A stretch of 64,000 nt of DNA from Rhizophagus irregularis (lineage: Eukaryota > Glomeromycota > Glomeromycetes > Glomerales > Glomeraceae). The translations under genes and the position numbers were made by a program. The number at the start of each line of letters is the position of its first letter. Position 1 is the first letter of the stretch. The notes under the pieces are model-generated. The model was given only the letters and a program-made list of their open reading frames with translations, was not told where the DNA came from and made no database searches. The stretch lies in the NCBI RefSeq assembly GCF_026210795.1, contig NC_089437.1, positions 1,116,001 to 1,180,000 of the forward strand, read 5' to 3'. Positions 1 through 12,032 of the stretch are shown piece by piece.

Positions 1-2800
1 ACTTCTTAAAATATAAAAAAGGTTTCATTTATTTTAACTATAATTTTTAAACAAATGTTCAGATATACTGTGACTTATTTGAGTATTTATAGACAGATAA
101 ATACATAACCTCAAATTATCTTTATGAAACTTTATCCTTAATTAAAATTTACAAACATTTTGGGAAAATGTTATAGATGGACTTGGGACATTTTTTGAAA
201 ATAGGTCTGAAGCACACTATTTACAGATTCTTTGCTACAATTTATAGAAGATAGTTCATCTATCTTCTTTTTTTACATTATCAGTAAAAAACAACTTACT
301 TTGTAAAACATTTATAACGTAAGTTATATGATAATTTTGAATCTTTTAACAAGAAAAGTTTGGTTAGTGTTTTGAATTATTAAATTAGTTAGCAACTTAT
401 TAAATCATGTTATTATTAAAAAAAGAGGAGAATTAAAATTAGTAAAGTACTTTTTTTTGAATGTGAGAAACTATTCTAACTATTATAATACTTTCAAAAA
501 TATAAATTTCTTTTCATAAATAAAATTTAAACAATTGGATTTTATCGTTATACTGTATATTATAAGAGCTTAGTTGTTAATAAGACCTTCAGTTGTCAGG
601 ATTTTTGATATCATTTTAGGAGTGTAAAAACGCTAAATCATTGTTGTAGAGCGGCTTGGCATATACTGATATACATTGATGAATCAAATTCGCTGATAAG
701 CTCCTTTGACGTTAGCTTCACTGGTTTGAGCGAAATAAAGCGGTTAACACAGAGTACAATTAAAGGTAGTAAACAATAAAACACTTTTTTTTGCCACTTT
801 TTATCGAGATTGACGCGCTCATAGAATTCCTTTTATTCCATGTTTCATTCTTACAAAAAAAAAAGAACGTGAGGTTGAATTTTTGCGAATAGGAATACGG
901 CACCCTTCCAAGACTATGCAACTCCTGCTTCAGAAAATGATTACGTAAATTACCTTTTGTAACAGTAAAGTCGCAACTATAACTTGCTCATTATCTCAGC
1001 AATAATTCTTTTTCGGATGTAATAGTATCGCTTTCAAAGGCTTGACCAATAGACATAAACATTGATTTTAACGTTATAAAAAACTCAAGTATGATAAATC
1101 TGATGAAGAGAATACGAATCATAGTTATCACAGGCCTCATCTGGAAATTACCGCCTGCAATGTTCATTAAATATGACAGTATGTAAGTAGTAAATGGTGG
1201 AAATGGTGGGAAGTAGTGTGTGTAATTTGCGCTTTTACGATCACATGTCATCAATATTTTAAACTGTCGTAAGAATAATTCCTTGCTCGTAAAATATATT
1301 CATTCTCACTCCTACGTGATCTGTCGAATTATTAAGCTATTGTTGCCCAAAATTAAAAACACTACCTTGAAAATTTACCGCTCATAGAAAACAAAAAATT
1401 TTACGGTTTTTTTTACATTATACTACAAAAAAAAATACATAATAAACAATATGTATTCATGCTTTATTTTAAAATATATCACATTAATTTATAAAAAAGG
1501 TAAATTTCTGTACTTATTGAAAGAGTTTTGAAAGAGAATCATAAACATTATCGATTAGAATAATAAATTGAATTTTTCTTTTTGTCCTAAAAAATAAACT
1601 TAGGGTAATTTTTGGATATATTATTGAATATTATTGGACGAAACTTTTTGTGATATATAATAACTAACCGGGTTAAATTGTGGCTATTTCCTTCGGGAAA
1701 AAAAAATAAAATAAATAAAATAAAATATTGAAACAATAAGCCAAAAAAAAAAAAATTCAAAGCCATACCCGAAAATATTTTTATTTAAACACTTCTCCTT
1801 CCAACATTTTTTTCTTCCCTCGTTTTTTTTATTAAAAACTTTAACGGATAATGAAAAAATATATAAAATAATTTTATTTTACCTTTAATAATCTTAAAGA
1901 ACTTATAGTAAGCATTTCTATTAAGCTTTCAAATACTTGAACTTTACTCTAAAAAAATGATATTTATTTATTATAGATGATATATTTATAATATTAAGCA
2001 ATTTTATAACATAGAATATAGATAAGAAGATTTAACACAATAATTATTATTTAACTTGTTTCTAACAATAAAAGATCCAAGACTTATAATTCATTGTATT
2101 CATTGTAAAATTGTTTTTTTTTTCTTAAATACGAAAAAGAAATAATTTCAAGGTATTATAAGGTTATAGTTGAAGAAGTAATATCTATTATAAAAGACAA
2201 AATAATTATAGACTTCAAAAAGTTTATAGGCAATATTGAACACCATGAATTATAGATTACTTGACATTTAAACATTTATCTTAAGAATAAACCAACAATT
2301 ATATTATACCGAAGGATACAACAGATTATCACGATAAGAAAAAGTAATATCTAAGGTAAAGTTAAAGATGACGGAGGAAAACTAAACATTGCCAAAGAAG
2401 AATTAGAAGATGTCATAGATGCCATCAAAAAATTAAAATAATATAAAATTATAATGATATGAAAGAAGAAAAATACTATAATTAACATCTGTTGTTTTAA
2501 TACCATGCCTAGATCTTGTTATGGATATCTTAAAGGAATCCAAAAATGGATTTAGGCTCTTTACCTAAAATGTGGTCATTACAAATATATCATGAACAGG
2601 TGACAACTTCTTATTTAGCCGTCAAAAATTTTTAACAGAATTAAAAAAAGATTAAATCAACTCTCACTGAGAAAAACAATATATGAAATTATTACTAAAA
2701 GAAAGGAAAACAATATAATAAAAATAATAACAAACTGAATTACGCATGTACTATACCACGTGAAGCCTGTATCATTAATAATTTTTACCAAGAAAAACAA
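1..2800. other. Gene-poor A+T-rich left end
   Basis: No open frame of convincing length, no spliced coding signature and no RNA gene could be recognised here. Homopolymer A and T runs are common and stops are frequent in all frames. A short frame around 2366-2440 reads as a Lys/Glu-rich peptide but has no recognisable family. Given the transposon relics just downstream, this is probably decayed repeat DNA. That is inference from context only. Confidence 0.5.
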
Positions 2801-2839
2801 AAAGTTACAAAAAGAAAGAAATAGAAGGAGGAGACAAAT

Positions 2840-2960
2840 GACTTATGGAGAGAATTGTACAGTGAAGGATGATGGAAGTTGTGGGCAAGATCACTACATG
2901 AAAATATTTCAATTCTTAAGACAACAATGTTTATTGAAGGACACTGGAAGGCTTTATTAA
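2840..2960 (+). mobile_element. Relic of MULE-like transposase (C-terminal part)
   Basis: In one frame the sequence reads LWRELYSE, then after one stop WKLWARS, then ILKTTMFIEGHWKAL. The order W..LWARS ... LKTTM..E.HW is, from memory, that of Mutator-like (SWIM-zinc-finger) transposases abundant in Rhizophagus genomes. There is one in-frame stop inside the block and another at its end, so the copy is inactive. Only about 40 codons are recognisable; no terminal inverted repeats were found. A translated search against MULE proteins would settle it. Confidence 0.4.
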
Positions 2961-3859
2961 CGTGAAGGATTTTATGGAGATAATCAAGAACTGATTGCTT
3001 GGAAGATTTCATGCGAGCATGTGACGCAAATGGAATCCAGAATGCACGAAAATTAGAAGTTGTACCTGCTTATTTGGAAAAAAATCAGATTTTCTTTATA
3101 AATTCTCCCCTTTATCTTGTTATTATAATATATATTTTTTAGATTCTAAGATTATTTTCAAATAACGTTAAAAGAGAAAGACAATGAAGTAGATAAACTT
3201 CTTAAACACGATTAAACAATATTCTGCAGTCAAAAAAATACTTAACTATTTATAAAAGAATTCATTAATTTATTAGAATAATATAATAACATGGTATAGA
3301 TTGGGATGGGCCAATTTTTACTATTAATATAGAACTTATACAATTTGTTATAAAATACTAAGAAAGAAATATTCGGACATAGAAATTGACATTATTAAAT
3401 GCCAATGTTCTAGTAAGTTTTTGCTGATTATTTATTAAATCTAATACATTTAATAATTTAACAAATATATTACTATAATTACAAACAACACTGAATGCCG
3501 TAAGAAACATGCAAACAACATTAAATACCATTCAGCGTAATCAGCAGGCAGATCAAGCATCACTAAGAAATATGCGTTAATTTATAACTAAGGAGTAATT
3601 CATTTTTCTTAAAAGAAACACAGATGCTTAGTTTGGAATTACTGATAAAATTCAACAACATAAATAAGCTATTAATGATAAAAGACAAAGGATGACTGAA
3701 CTGTATAATAATTATTTGCATGGATGTATATAACCATTCACCACTTCTTCCTGAAAGAACTCCTAATGGAATTAAAGATGATCTTCAGATACTAATAAAA
3801 AGATTGTAAAGGATAACAATATGACTAAAGAAGTGGTTAATAATTTGAATTAACTACTA

Positions 3860-3955
3860 AAGATTTCTTTGTAAAAGATGTACTTGGAAAAGTTATAAGC
3901 TCATGTTCATGTAATAGAATTCCAAAAACGTGGATTACCACATAGTCTCACTTTG
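3860..3955 (+). mobile_element. Helitron-like replication protein fragment
   Basis: A frame at about 3899-3950 reads AHVHVIEFQKRGLPHS, a close match to the Helitron Rep (Helitron-like N-terminal) signature in which HVHVIEFQKRGLPHAH is highly conserved. Just upstream, in another frame, FVKDVLGKVI fits the usual preceding segment, so at least one frame shift separates the two parts. The fragment is cut short after LPHS, where a different coding remnant starts. No 5' TC or 3' CTRR hairpin end was identified. Fossil copy, family call fairly safe. Confidence 0.55.
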
Positions 3956-4080
3956 TTCTTGGATTCGTTCCATTTGATGGTAATTTTAACAAATTTATAC
4001 TACCATTTATTTATGAAATGAAAGAATTTGAACAAGAGAAATTAATGAAAGTGAATGGCCAAGATGCTTGGAAAATATAG
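3950..4080 (+). mobile_element. Coding relic, perhaps Tnp2/CACTA-like
   Basis: An open stretch reads FVLGFVPFDGNFNKF, then ILPFIYEMKEFEQ, then KLMKVNGQDAW before a stop. From memory this block resembles transposase-like proteins repeated many times in Rhizophagus genomes and related to Tnp2/plavaka (CACTA) elements. It begins exactly where the Helitron-like frame stops matching, which suggests an insertion or a rearranged junction. The family call is weak. The rest of the element was not found. Confidence 0.3.
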
Positions 4081-7000
4081 GTGTTATAACTACTGAGTAT
4101 AGTTCTTTAACATATAATCTTTTCACTCTTTTCAAATAAAAAAAATAAAAAATATAATCTATTCTTCATAAACTATATAGAAATTAAATCCACAATAATA
4201 TTAATAATTTATCAATTACAACTTCAACTTTGTTTTAGCAGAAAGTGATAAAACTACACACAGTCACACATAATATATTACCTCAATTAGTAAAATATTT
4301 TCATTTCATACATTTTTAAATTTATTCAATAATTGGCTGAATTTGAAAAGATTATCAAATTTATTTTAAACCTTTACAATTATACTTATGGAATTTATTA
4401 CTTAACAATGAGATTCTCATCCAAAAATTGTTTTCATCAATAACCTGACTGATGTTATTGAGAAAACTCTTTTCAACCATCTAAAATCCTACTCCATTAA
4501 TATCAAGAAATCAGGTGTTAAAAATCATACAGAGACTATAAAAAATCATCAAGGTGCCTGATGTTCAAAATTTGATGTCCTCCTAATTTTAAAATTTCTG
4601 AATAACATATTTAATGTTAAGTATCTGTCAACATCCCAAACTTTTAACATTCATTAATGGCTGTATTACTATCTGTATACATTACAGCACACACACAAAA
4701 AATATGAATGTTATTTAGAAAAAAAAAAGAATGAAGCACTCCAGGCCACAAAAAAAATTACCATTTGGACCTAACATCTGGAACTTGGCTGTAATAGACA
4801 ACTCAGACGCAAAAGTGCACAATGATTTACTTGATAAATATAATAAGGTGATAAGAGAGTTTTTAGAAAAAAATGATGACAAATAATGTATCAATTGGAT
4901 TAATCTATATGAAATTTGAGATACTCTTATATACTTCTATAAAGATGTGATCAGACCTACTCAACAATTACCTCCTTTACCTTTTCCTTCTCAATAATTA
5001 GAGCATCAAAAGTTATCTTCTTTTAACATTACAAATTACTACTAAAGATACAGAATTAATTTTTTATGTATAATTTTAATCCCAACTGAATTTTTTAAGT
5101 ATACAATGAAAATATTTGAAAAATACTATTTAGAGTATAATTATTATTTGACCAATTTAAAAGATAGAACAGTAAAAGCAGTGGAACTCCAATTATTTGA
5201 TCTTTATCATAACTTGCTAAAGTTATATTTTCAATCACACCATATTCTGCCAATTTGTGAACCTATTTTTTTCTTTAGGCTGGTTTGATTGGAAAAAAAA
5301 AAGAACAAATTTAGATACTCAAACAATTGAATCAAAGGCAAAAATTTAAAAATAATAGAATTGAGAAAATATATATTACATTAAAATAAGTAAAAAAAAA
5401 ATGTTGTTTACATAGAAAAAAGATATCTTAATTAGAAAGTTTAATCCGCCTACACAATTGAATTATGCTGAAGCATCTATGTATAATAATAAATAAATTT
5501 ATCAGAAAAAAACAATCAAATTTCCCGAAATATATATTGAAGGTTATCAGCGGCTTTCCTAGTCTTGTGGATCCGCTCAAAATCAAAGGGGAGACGCCTA
5601 TTTTTACATAGTATTTGTTATATAATTCATTATATATTTATTAAAATTAAATTACATTTTAATGAAGAACTTTGTAATAAATCAAGAAAGGAAAATGTTG
5701 AAAATTAAATTTTATTAAATACTACTCTTTTCCGATTCCATATTCCAGTAAGTTTCAACTTTTTTTGTTTACCGCTATAAAAAACATGTTTTTTTTAAAA
5801 TATTCTTCACTTTAGATTGGAACGTAGAGATGAACGCGGTCACCTGATCTCTTTACAATTATTTATTTTACCATACAAGATATATCTCATATTTTTTGTT
5901 TTCTTCTAGATCATGTATCTAGGTCATGTAATGATATTTATCTTTTAATTTTCTACATTAGAAACAATCAAATTTTGTTTCAAACACGAATTTTGGAATG
6001 GCAAATCTCTTCTTACGATTCTTTCTATTGCAAGCTTTATTTCCTTTGTAACAATGTCACTGTAATGATTAAACACATACAGTACATTGATTTGATAAAA
6101 ATCGCCTATAATTTAATTTAATACACGCGGAAACCCTCCAAACCAACGTGAAAATCCACTATTACTTATTTTACATACTTATTTTACATTACGCCATAAA
6201 ATATTCATTTTAATGATTAATAATTTAATACAGTTTAAATATCAGAATATATACAGAAAAATAATATTATTTTACCATTATGGTTAACAAGAAAAAATAT
6301 TTACAATATATATATATAGTATTTTACAAAAAGATAATATTCTACGTAATTTATCAAGTAAATGAGATTACTTCCAATTTAAAATATAATTTATTAGAAA
6401 AGATCTCAAAGATGTGTTACAACTCATATGAAAACGTTTTAGCATGTCATTGGGAGAAAAAATGATTAAAATTCAGACCTTCATAATGCGCTTCTTGCAA
6501 ATGGTATGGATATACAATCTCTTTACTAAATGAATCCAGTATTATTCAAAAATTCAATTTTTCGTCGGACATGACTATATTAATTGTATACGGTCGATCA
6601 TCTGCTATAATTAAATGCAAACTTCTTCCAGCTGAGCACTCAAATCTCTGATGATATGGACGGGAGGAGTAGAGGAGCAAACTGCCAGCTGGCTCTACCA
6701 TTTACGACTCAAACTTTCTCTCTCTAAAAAACACTTCTTTCTTTTTATATACAGATTTATTTCCATAATGGTCACTAAATTGTATGGTTCGAAATTTTAA
6801 TAAAGATAACAGTGTTGATATTTTTAGAATTTTGTGGAATGGAGGAATGGGAGCAATAGAAGTCGTTGGTCCATATGGCATAGTCAAAAGCAATCAGAAA
6901 ACCATATAAAAGCAGATGGAGAAAAAGTGAATGCTTTTCATTTAAAATTATTGATAATTTAAAATATTATAATTTCTATTTATCATAATGCAAAAGATGA

Positions 7001-7509
7001 AGTTTCGTGGAAATCAAAAGACTCAAACCTTAAGAAACGACAATTGCATAAAAAAAAAGACATTAATTACATTAATTCATCTCAACACCTCTATTATTAT
7101 AGTACTATAAAGAATTTACTTTCTGTCGGGTTTTGTATTTTTATTCATTCATATAATACTTTTTAAAACTTTTATAATTGTTTTATTTTATTTATTTTAT
7201 TTTACAACTTTTTAACCTTTTAACAAATAATTCTCAAAGCTTTATTAGTAAAAAAATAACACATTATTATAAAAGAAGTAATTAAATAATAATCGTTTCT
7301 AAATATTTTATAATAAAATATTAACTTCTACTAGTATATGAAAAAAAAAAACCTATAATTTTATTATTTTATATTAAATAATAAATCTAAAAAAATTTAT
7401 AAATAACTTTTTTATTAATTAAATAAAAATAATTATATAAAATAAATATTATTTAATTTTATATTATTGAAAATATTCTTTTTTTTTATACAAAGAATTT
7501 ATTTTCAAC
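4081..7509. other. Gene-poor region with unclassified decayed coding-like pieces
   Basis: No intact gene is visible. A frame at about 4745-4885 reads PFGPNIWNLAVIDNSDAK and then KVHNDLLDKYNKVIREF before a stop; another at about 5436-5495 reads NPPTQLNYAEASMY. Both look like decayed protein-coding remnants, probably of repeats, but I do not recognise the families. A relatively GC-rich patch at about 5550-5600 has no identified role. 7140-7509 is extremely A+T-rich and is likely the downstream flank of the USO1 gene. Confidence 0.4.
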
Positions 7510-7512
7510 CTA

Positions 7513-7545
<33 letters not shown>

Positions 7546-10500
7546 TCCCTCTCCTTCATCATCTTCCTCTTCAATATCGGAAACTTCTTGGTTTAATGCT
7601 GTTAATCTTTCTCTATATTTTTTAATAGATGCTTCTTGATCGGCAACACAATCATATAAATCATCTCGTTCTTTTTCCAAATTAGCACAATTGGCTGTTT
7701 TAGTTTCAATTGTTTGTTTCAAAATATCAATTTCGTTGTTTAATGAACTTATTTGTCCCTCCGCTGATAATTTCTATAATTAAATGACAAGTTAATTAAG
7801 GAAAAAAAATAAATTCTATTTAAACATTTCAATTAACGTAATAAATATTTTCAATTTACTTGTGATTCCAATTGTTGTTCAAGCTGTTTTATTGATTCTT
7901 TTAATTGACTTAATTCTTTCTCTTGGGTTTGAATAACATCTTTATACGATGCAATTACTGAAGTTGAATCATTGTCGCCTTGATAGTCTGAACCTAAAAA
8001 TTAATAATTATTAGATCAAAATAATTTTATTATTAAAATAAGAATACTAAAGAACCTTTTAGTCCTGAAAATGATTTCGTATTCGGATCTGCTCTAATAG
8101 ATCGTTGAATTGTTTCTACGAAATAAGAAAATATTAATTAATTATTAAGAATTTTGAGAAATCCAACATTTAATAATCTTACCATAATTATTTTTAAAAA
8201 ATTCTACAAAGGCATAATCAAAGTATAATTCTGGTAAGCCTCTTGCTGCTTCCTCTGGTACAACCTAAATGTGAATTCATGTTTAATCCTCAATTACATT
8301 AAAATAATTTATAATACTGTTATTTACCTGTAAGTATTGTGAAGCATGTTTAAAATGCGGAGATTCTCTTAATCTTGTAATACGATTAACAAATTGGTCA
8401 TATCCAATTCTATTAAGTAAAATTTGTTGAAGTGTTGACCTAAAAACAATAATTACTTATTATTAATTTCAATCTTTTGAAGAAACATAAGCGTATGATT
8501 GATATCATACTTTGTAATTTGTGGATCTAAATTATGATTAAATTCATAACATATTCCCAATAAAAATGCACATAAACCTTGAACTCTTGCATCTACTCCA
8601 GAAGATTGAGTTATTGATGTAATTAGCTATAAAACAAAAATATTATTTAGCTAAAGAGTTTAAAAATAAAATATAATTATTCGTTATGTTTAAAAAAGGT
8701 ACCATTTGTAAATGACCGCTTTCTGACAAAAATTCTCTAACACTTATTGGACTGTCCCATAACCAAATGCAAAGAGTACAAAGATATCCTATCAACACCC
8801 TCACATCTGCATTTTGTCTTTCTGCATTTTGTCTTGTTGCTATCATTAAGTTTCCAGCAATTGTGTGCAATAAAGTGATATTTTCTTCTCCGTTATCATC
8901 ACCATCACCAAAAAATATTCCTCGTGCATACTCTTTTGATCTTTCATTATTCATAAGAATGTGAGAGAAAATTACCGAAGCAAACCAAACAACATATGGG
9001 TCTGCCTCCGAATCTTCCCATTCTAATAATGCTGAAAGCAACAAAGAACCAGCTGATTGAGGTTTAGCTAAAAAATCGTTGATTAATAAGAATTGTAATT
9101 AATTATTTCAAAAATATGATATTATAAATTAATAAATTGTAAATCTTTCTCAACCTATAATTATTTCTGAATTAGGATTATCATCGGGTGGTGGTGTCAG
9201 TGTTGATGCTAATACAAGTTGTGCATTAATATTATTAAATGTGTAAGACTAAAAAAAAAAAATTTTTATATATATTATATTAAAGGGTTCATTAATTGAA
9301 AAAAAATGCAAAAGATGAAATAATTTTAATATTAATGAATCTACCTCAAACGCATAAGTGGCAGCTGCCCTAGTTGAATAACTTTCTAGATACTCTGCTC
9401 CGACCGCAACAACAATAAGTGACATTACAGCAGGACGTGGTGGTATAAGAATTTGATCATAGGAAGACGACTTTGCATCATTTTCACTAGATTGAGATGG
9501 ATGTGGAACAGGAACAACTGTTTTTGCTAAATATTCTTGACCATTTTGATTCCCTCTTATGAGGTCTGCCAAAGCATAAAGTGACTAAATTTAAAATTTT
9601 ACAATTAGATAAATCAATGTTAATAATTAAAAATAAACTTAGAGCTGAAAGAAAAACGTACATGGGATTTCACTATTGAAGGGGCATTTGAAGACAAAGA
9701 TAGTTCAATAACTGTTTTTAATACTCCACACTGAATCATCACATTCTAAATAAACAAATTACAATAAGTTGACTATTATCAAAATTTGTTATGAGTAAAT
9801 TAATTGAATAAAATTTAATCCACCTGGTTGGTCACCGTATTCATATTATTCGGAACAACCAATATCTTAATTAATTCTAATAATACAATAGTATTGGCAA
9901 TTTTCTGTTCATGCCAATCTTGAGTCAAAAATTCAAGATCAAATCCTTGATGTTGATATTCTGCTGAAAAATTCAACAATGGAGGAATTTTTTGTATACA
10001 GCTTGTTTCCCGGAAAAAATTCTAAAATACAATAAATTAATTAATAAATTAACTATTTTAAATACTAACAATTGTAAGATTTTAATTTCATACCTGATTT
10101 GAAACATTATACCGTAATAAATTGAGAATTAAATGCAAACAATCCTGAACAATAATTCCACCATTTAATCCATCCTCCTCTGTAATTATTTCCAAAAGTT
10201 TTTCAAATGCATTCTCAAATGCAACAATTTTTTGAATATCAGCATTATTTTCAGTAAGTGATATTAATAATAATAGCCCCTCTATATAGAGAAAATTAAC
10301 ATTAGTTAATGAAATTATGAAATTAATTAGTTACTTTGCTCCACAAAATATTTAACTTGCCATTTCTTATAATTTCTCTTCGGTCACCTAATAAATCCAT
10401 CAAACGTGAAATTCCCATAGGAGCAGTTAATACACAATCCTGTACATGATCTGGTCTTATAGCTAACAATGTACCCAACAATTGTATATCATGAAAACGA

Positions 10501-11118
10501 ACATAAAAATCATACTCTTGTAAAATATCCAAGAATAAATTTATATTTGCAGAATTCTAAATTAAACAAAATTTTGATTCAATTGAAGAATTGAAAAATA
10601 TTAAATTTAGATGTTAAAATTAAGTTTCAGTTTACCTGAACAATTTCATCTGTGAATTTTATGGCCACATCGGTTGCAGAATCCTAAATCAAAACAATTA
10701 AAAAATAAAAATACTATAATAATTCATGTATCAAGAGAAAAAAGTAAATTAATTACCTGTCTATCAGGTGTACATAAAATATTTAATATTTCTAAAACAG
10801 CTTTTGCCGTATCGATATCTGCCCTATCCTCATTTAAAATATGTAAAAGGGCACCAATTCCTTTTTCTCCAACTTCCTATTTTCATCAATATTAATTAGT
10901 AGTAATATTTTTAAAGGAAATATAAAAAAAATTATCTCTACCTGCCGATATTCTCTTGAAAGGCCTTTTAAACCTAAAATAGCAGCTCGTCTGTCCTCCA
11001 ACAATGTAGAACTAGAAGCGCGATCCACTAGTTTTGCAACAGTGTCTTCGACTGACTGAGGTTGACCTTTTTCTCCCAGTAACCCTTTATAACTTCTACT
11101 AAAAAAGTCCATTATCAC
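7510..11118 (-). CDS. USO1: Vesicle tethering factor Uso1/p115
   Basis: Golgi tether that links COPII/COPI vesicles to SNAREs and Rab1/Ypt1. Sixteen exons: 11118-10942, 10876-10757, 10683-10636, 10556-10361, 10281-10094, 10021-9824, 9745-9662, 9584-9345, 9248-9155, 9067-8703, 8626-8511, 8439-8328, 8264-8183, 8115-8056, 7993-7860, 7773-7510, giving about 825 residues. The N-terminal armadillo head is clear (SSTLLEDRRAAILGLKGLS near residues 35-53; LLLLISLT; FENAFEKLLEIITEEDG). It is followed by a coiled coil of only roughly 100 residues, then an acidic tail of Glu/Asp ending in ten Asp and one Glu. Metazoan p115 is about 960 residues and yeast Uso1 about 1790, so the rod is very short. The start may be the third codon (11112, MDFF). 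Intron 4 uses a GC donor. Confidence 0.93.
7512..7545 (-). repeat. Trinucleotide (CAT/ATG)n tract coding poly-Asp
   Basis: About eleven CAT units on the + strand encode the run of Asp residues at the C terminus of USO1. The acidic tail is a known p115 feature; the pure repeat probably expands and contracts by slippage, so its length may vary between strains. Confidence 0.8.
10282..10360 (-). other. GC-AG intron (USO1 intron 4)
   Basis: The exon ends AGA AAT G and the intron begins GCAAGT, the consensus GC donor; it ends TATAG. Joining G to AG restores GAG and the conserved p115 order R-N-E-G-L-L-L-L. The only nearby GT, three bases further in, breaks the frame. Confidence 0.8.
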
Positions 11119-12032
11119 TGTTGTTTTAGTGATTTTTTAAACGGTTAAATACAAGTTCGCAAATTTGGAAATCATACCGAAATTTTATGTTGATCTGACA
11201 ACTTTTATTTATGATTGGATGAAATGTTTTACAAAAACTGCATGCATATCCTTTTTTGTGGCGAAATTTGATTGAATATAATCACAGTAACTGCGGTAAC
11301 TTTACAAAAAGGATCTAATAACATGGAATCACATGCATGATGGTTAATCATTTGATTTCGTTAATGAACTCTATGTCTTTGCCTTCGCCTTTCGCTGGGA
11401 TCTAATCGTCACCACGTGGTTCTTTTTAAAGCAAAATGAATTACAATTAAAAGGAACAGAAATTTACTAATGTTAAATCCTTTCTTGCAAACTAATATAA
11501 ATTATATTGATAAGACCACGTTCGTACCAACTAAAAAGGTCCTTGGTAAAAATGCGAATAATTATCTTAGGACCTGCGAGTCATAATTCGAAAAAGTAAT
11601 CGTTATGACAGTGACGGTTTCTGGCTTTCTGCATTATCATTTAATTAATTTTACCCCGATGATTTTTTGATGATGTTGCAGCCTTGCAGTTGCAGATTGT
11701 GAAGACGTGACCCTTTGCGTAACCATTAAGTACACAAAAAGTTCGTGATCATGCACAAACACCAGATACTGCGTAATTTATTTATCATTTCAAAAAAATT
11801 TTCACCTTTCTTTCAAGTCATAATCAATTTTCTTAAAAAAGGTATATACTCTTTTTGCTGCTACGGTTAATTGTCCACATTTTTGAGAATGAAACAAGAA
11901 TTACTATTTTATTGCGGTGTTCGACTTTATGAAGAAAAAAATTAAAATCTTTTTATTCCAATTTTACGTTTTAAATGCGATGTGTTTCCCAACGTACATC
12001 TATACTTGTTTAGTTTAGCTTTACTCAAACAC
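11119..12032. promoter_or_regulatory. Divergent intergenic region USO1 / coiled-coil gene
   Basis: 914 bp separate the two start codons. It contains a palindromic E-box CACGTG at 11413-11418 within CCACGTGG. No coding frame or RNA gene was seen. Assignment as a shared promoter is inferred from the head-to-head arrangement. Confidence 0.5.

Noticed and set aside
991-1254. 87-codon open frame on the minus strand in the left end
   Set aside because: No family resemblance, rich in Phe/Ile/Tyr as expected of chance frames in A+T-rich DNA, and surrounded by decayed repeats.
2785-3012. 75-codon minus-strand frame over the MULE-like relic
   Set aside because: Antisense shadow of the transposase remnant, which reads recognisably on the plus strand.
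7512-7545. CAT repeats as a possible CRISPR-like or satellite array
   Set aside because: Simple trinucleotide repeat in frame with the USO1 acidic tail; no spacers.
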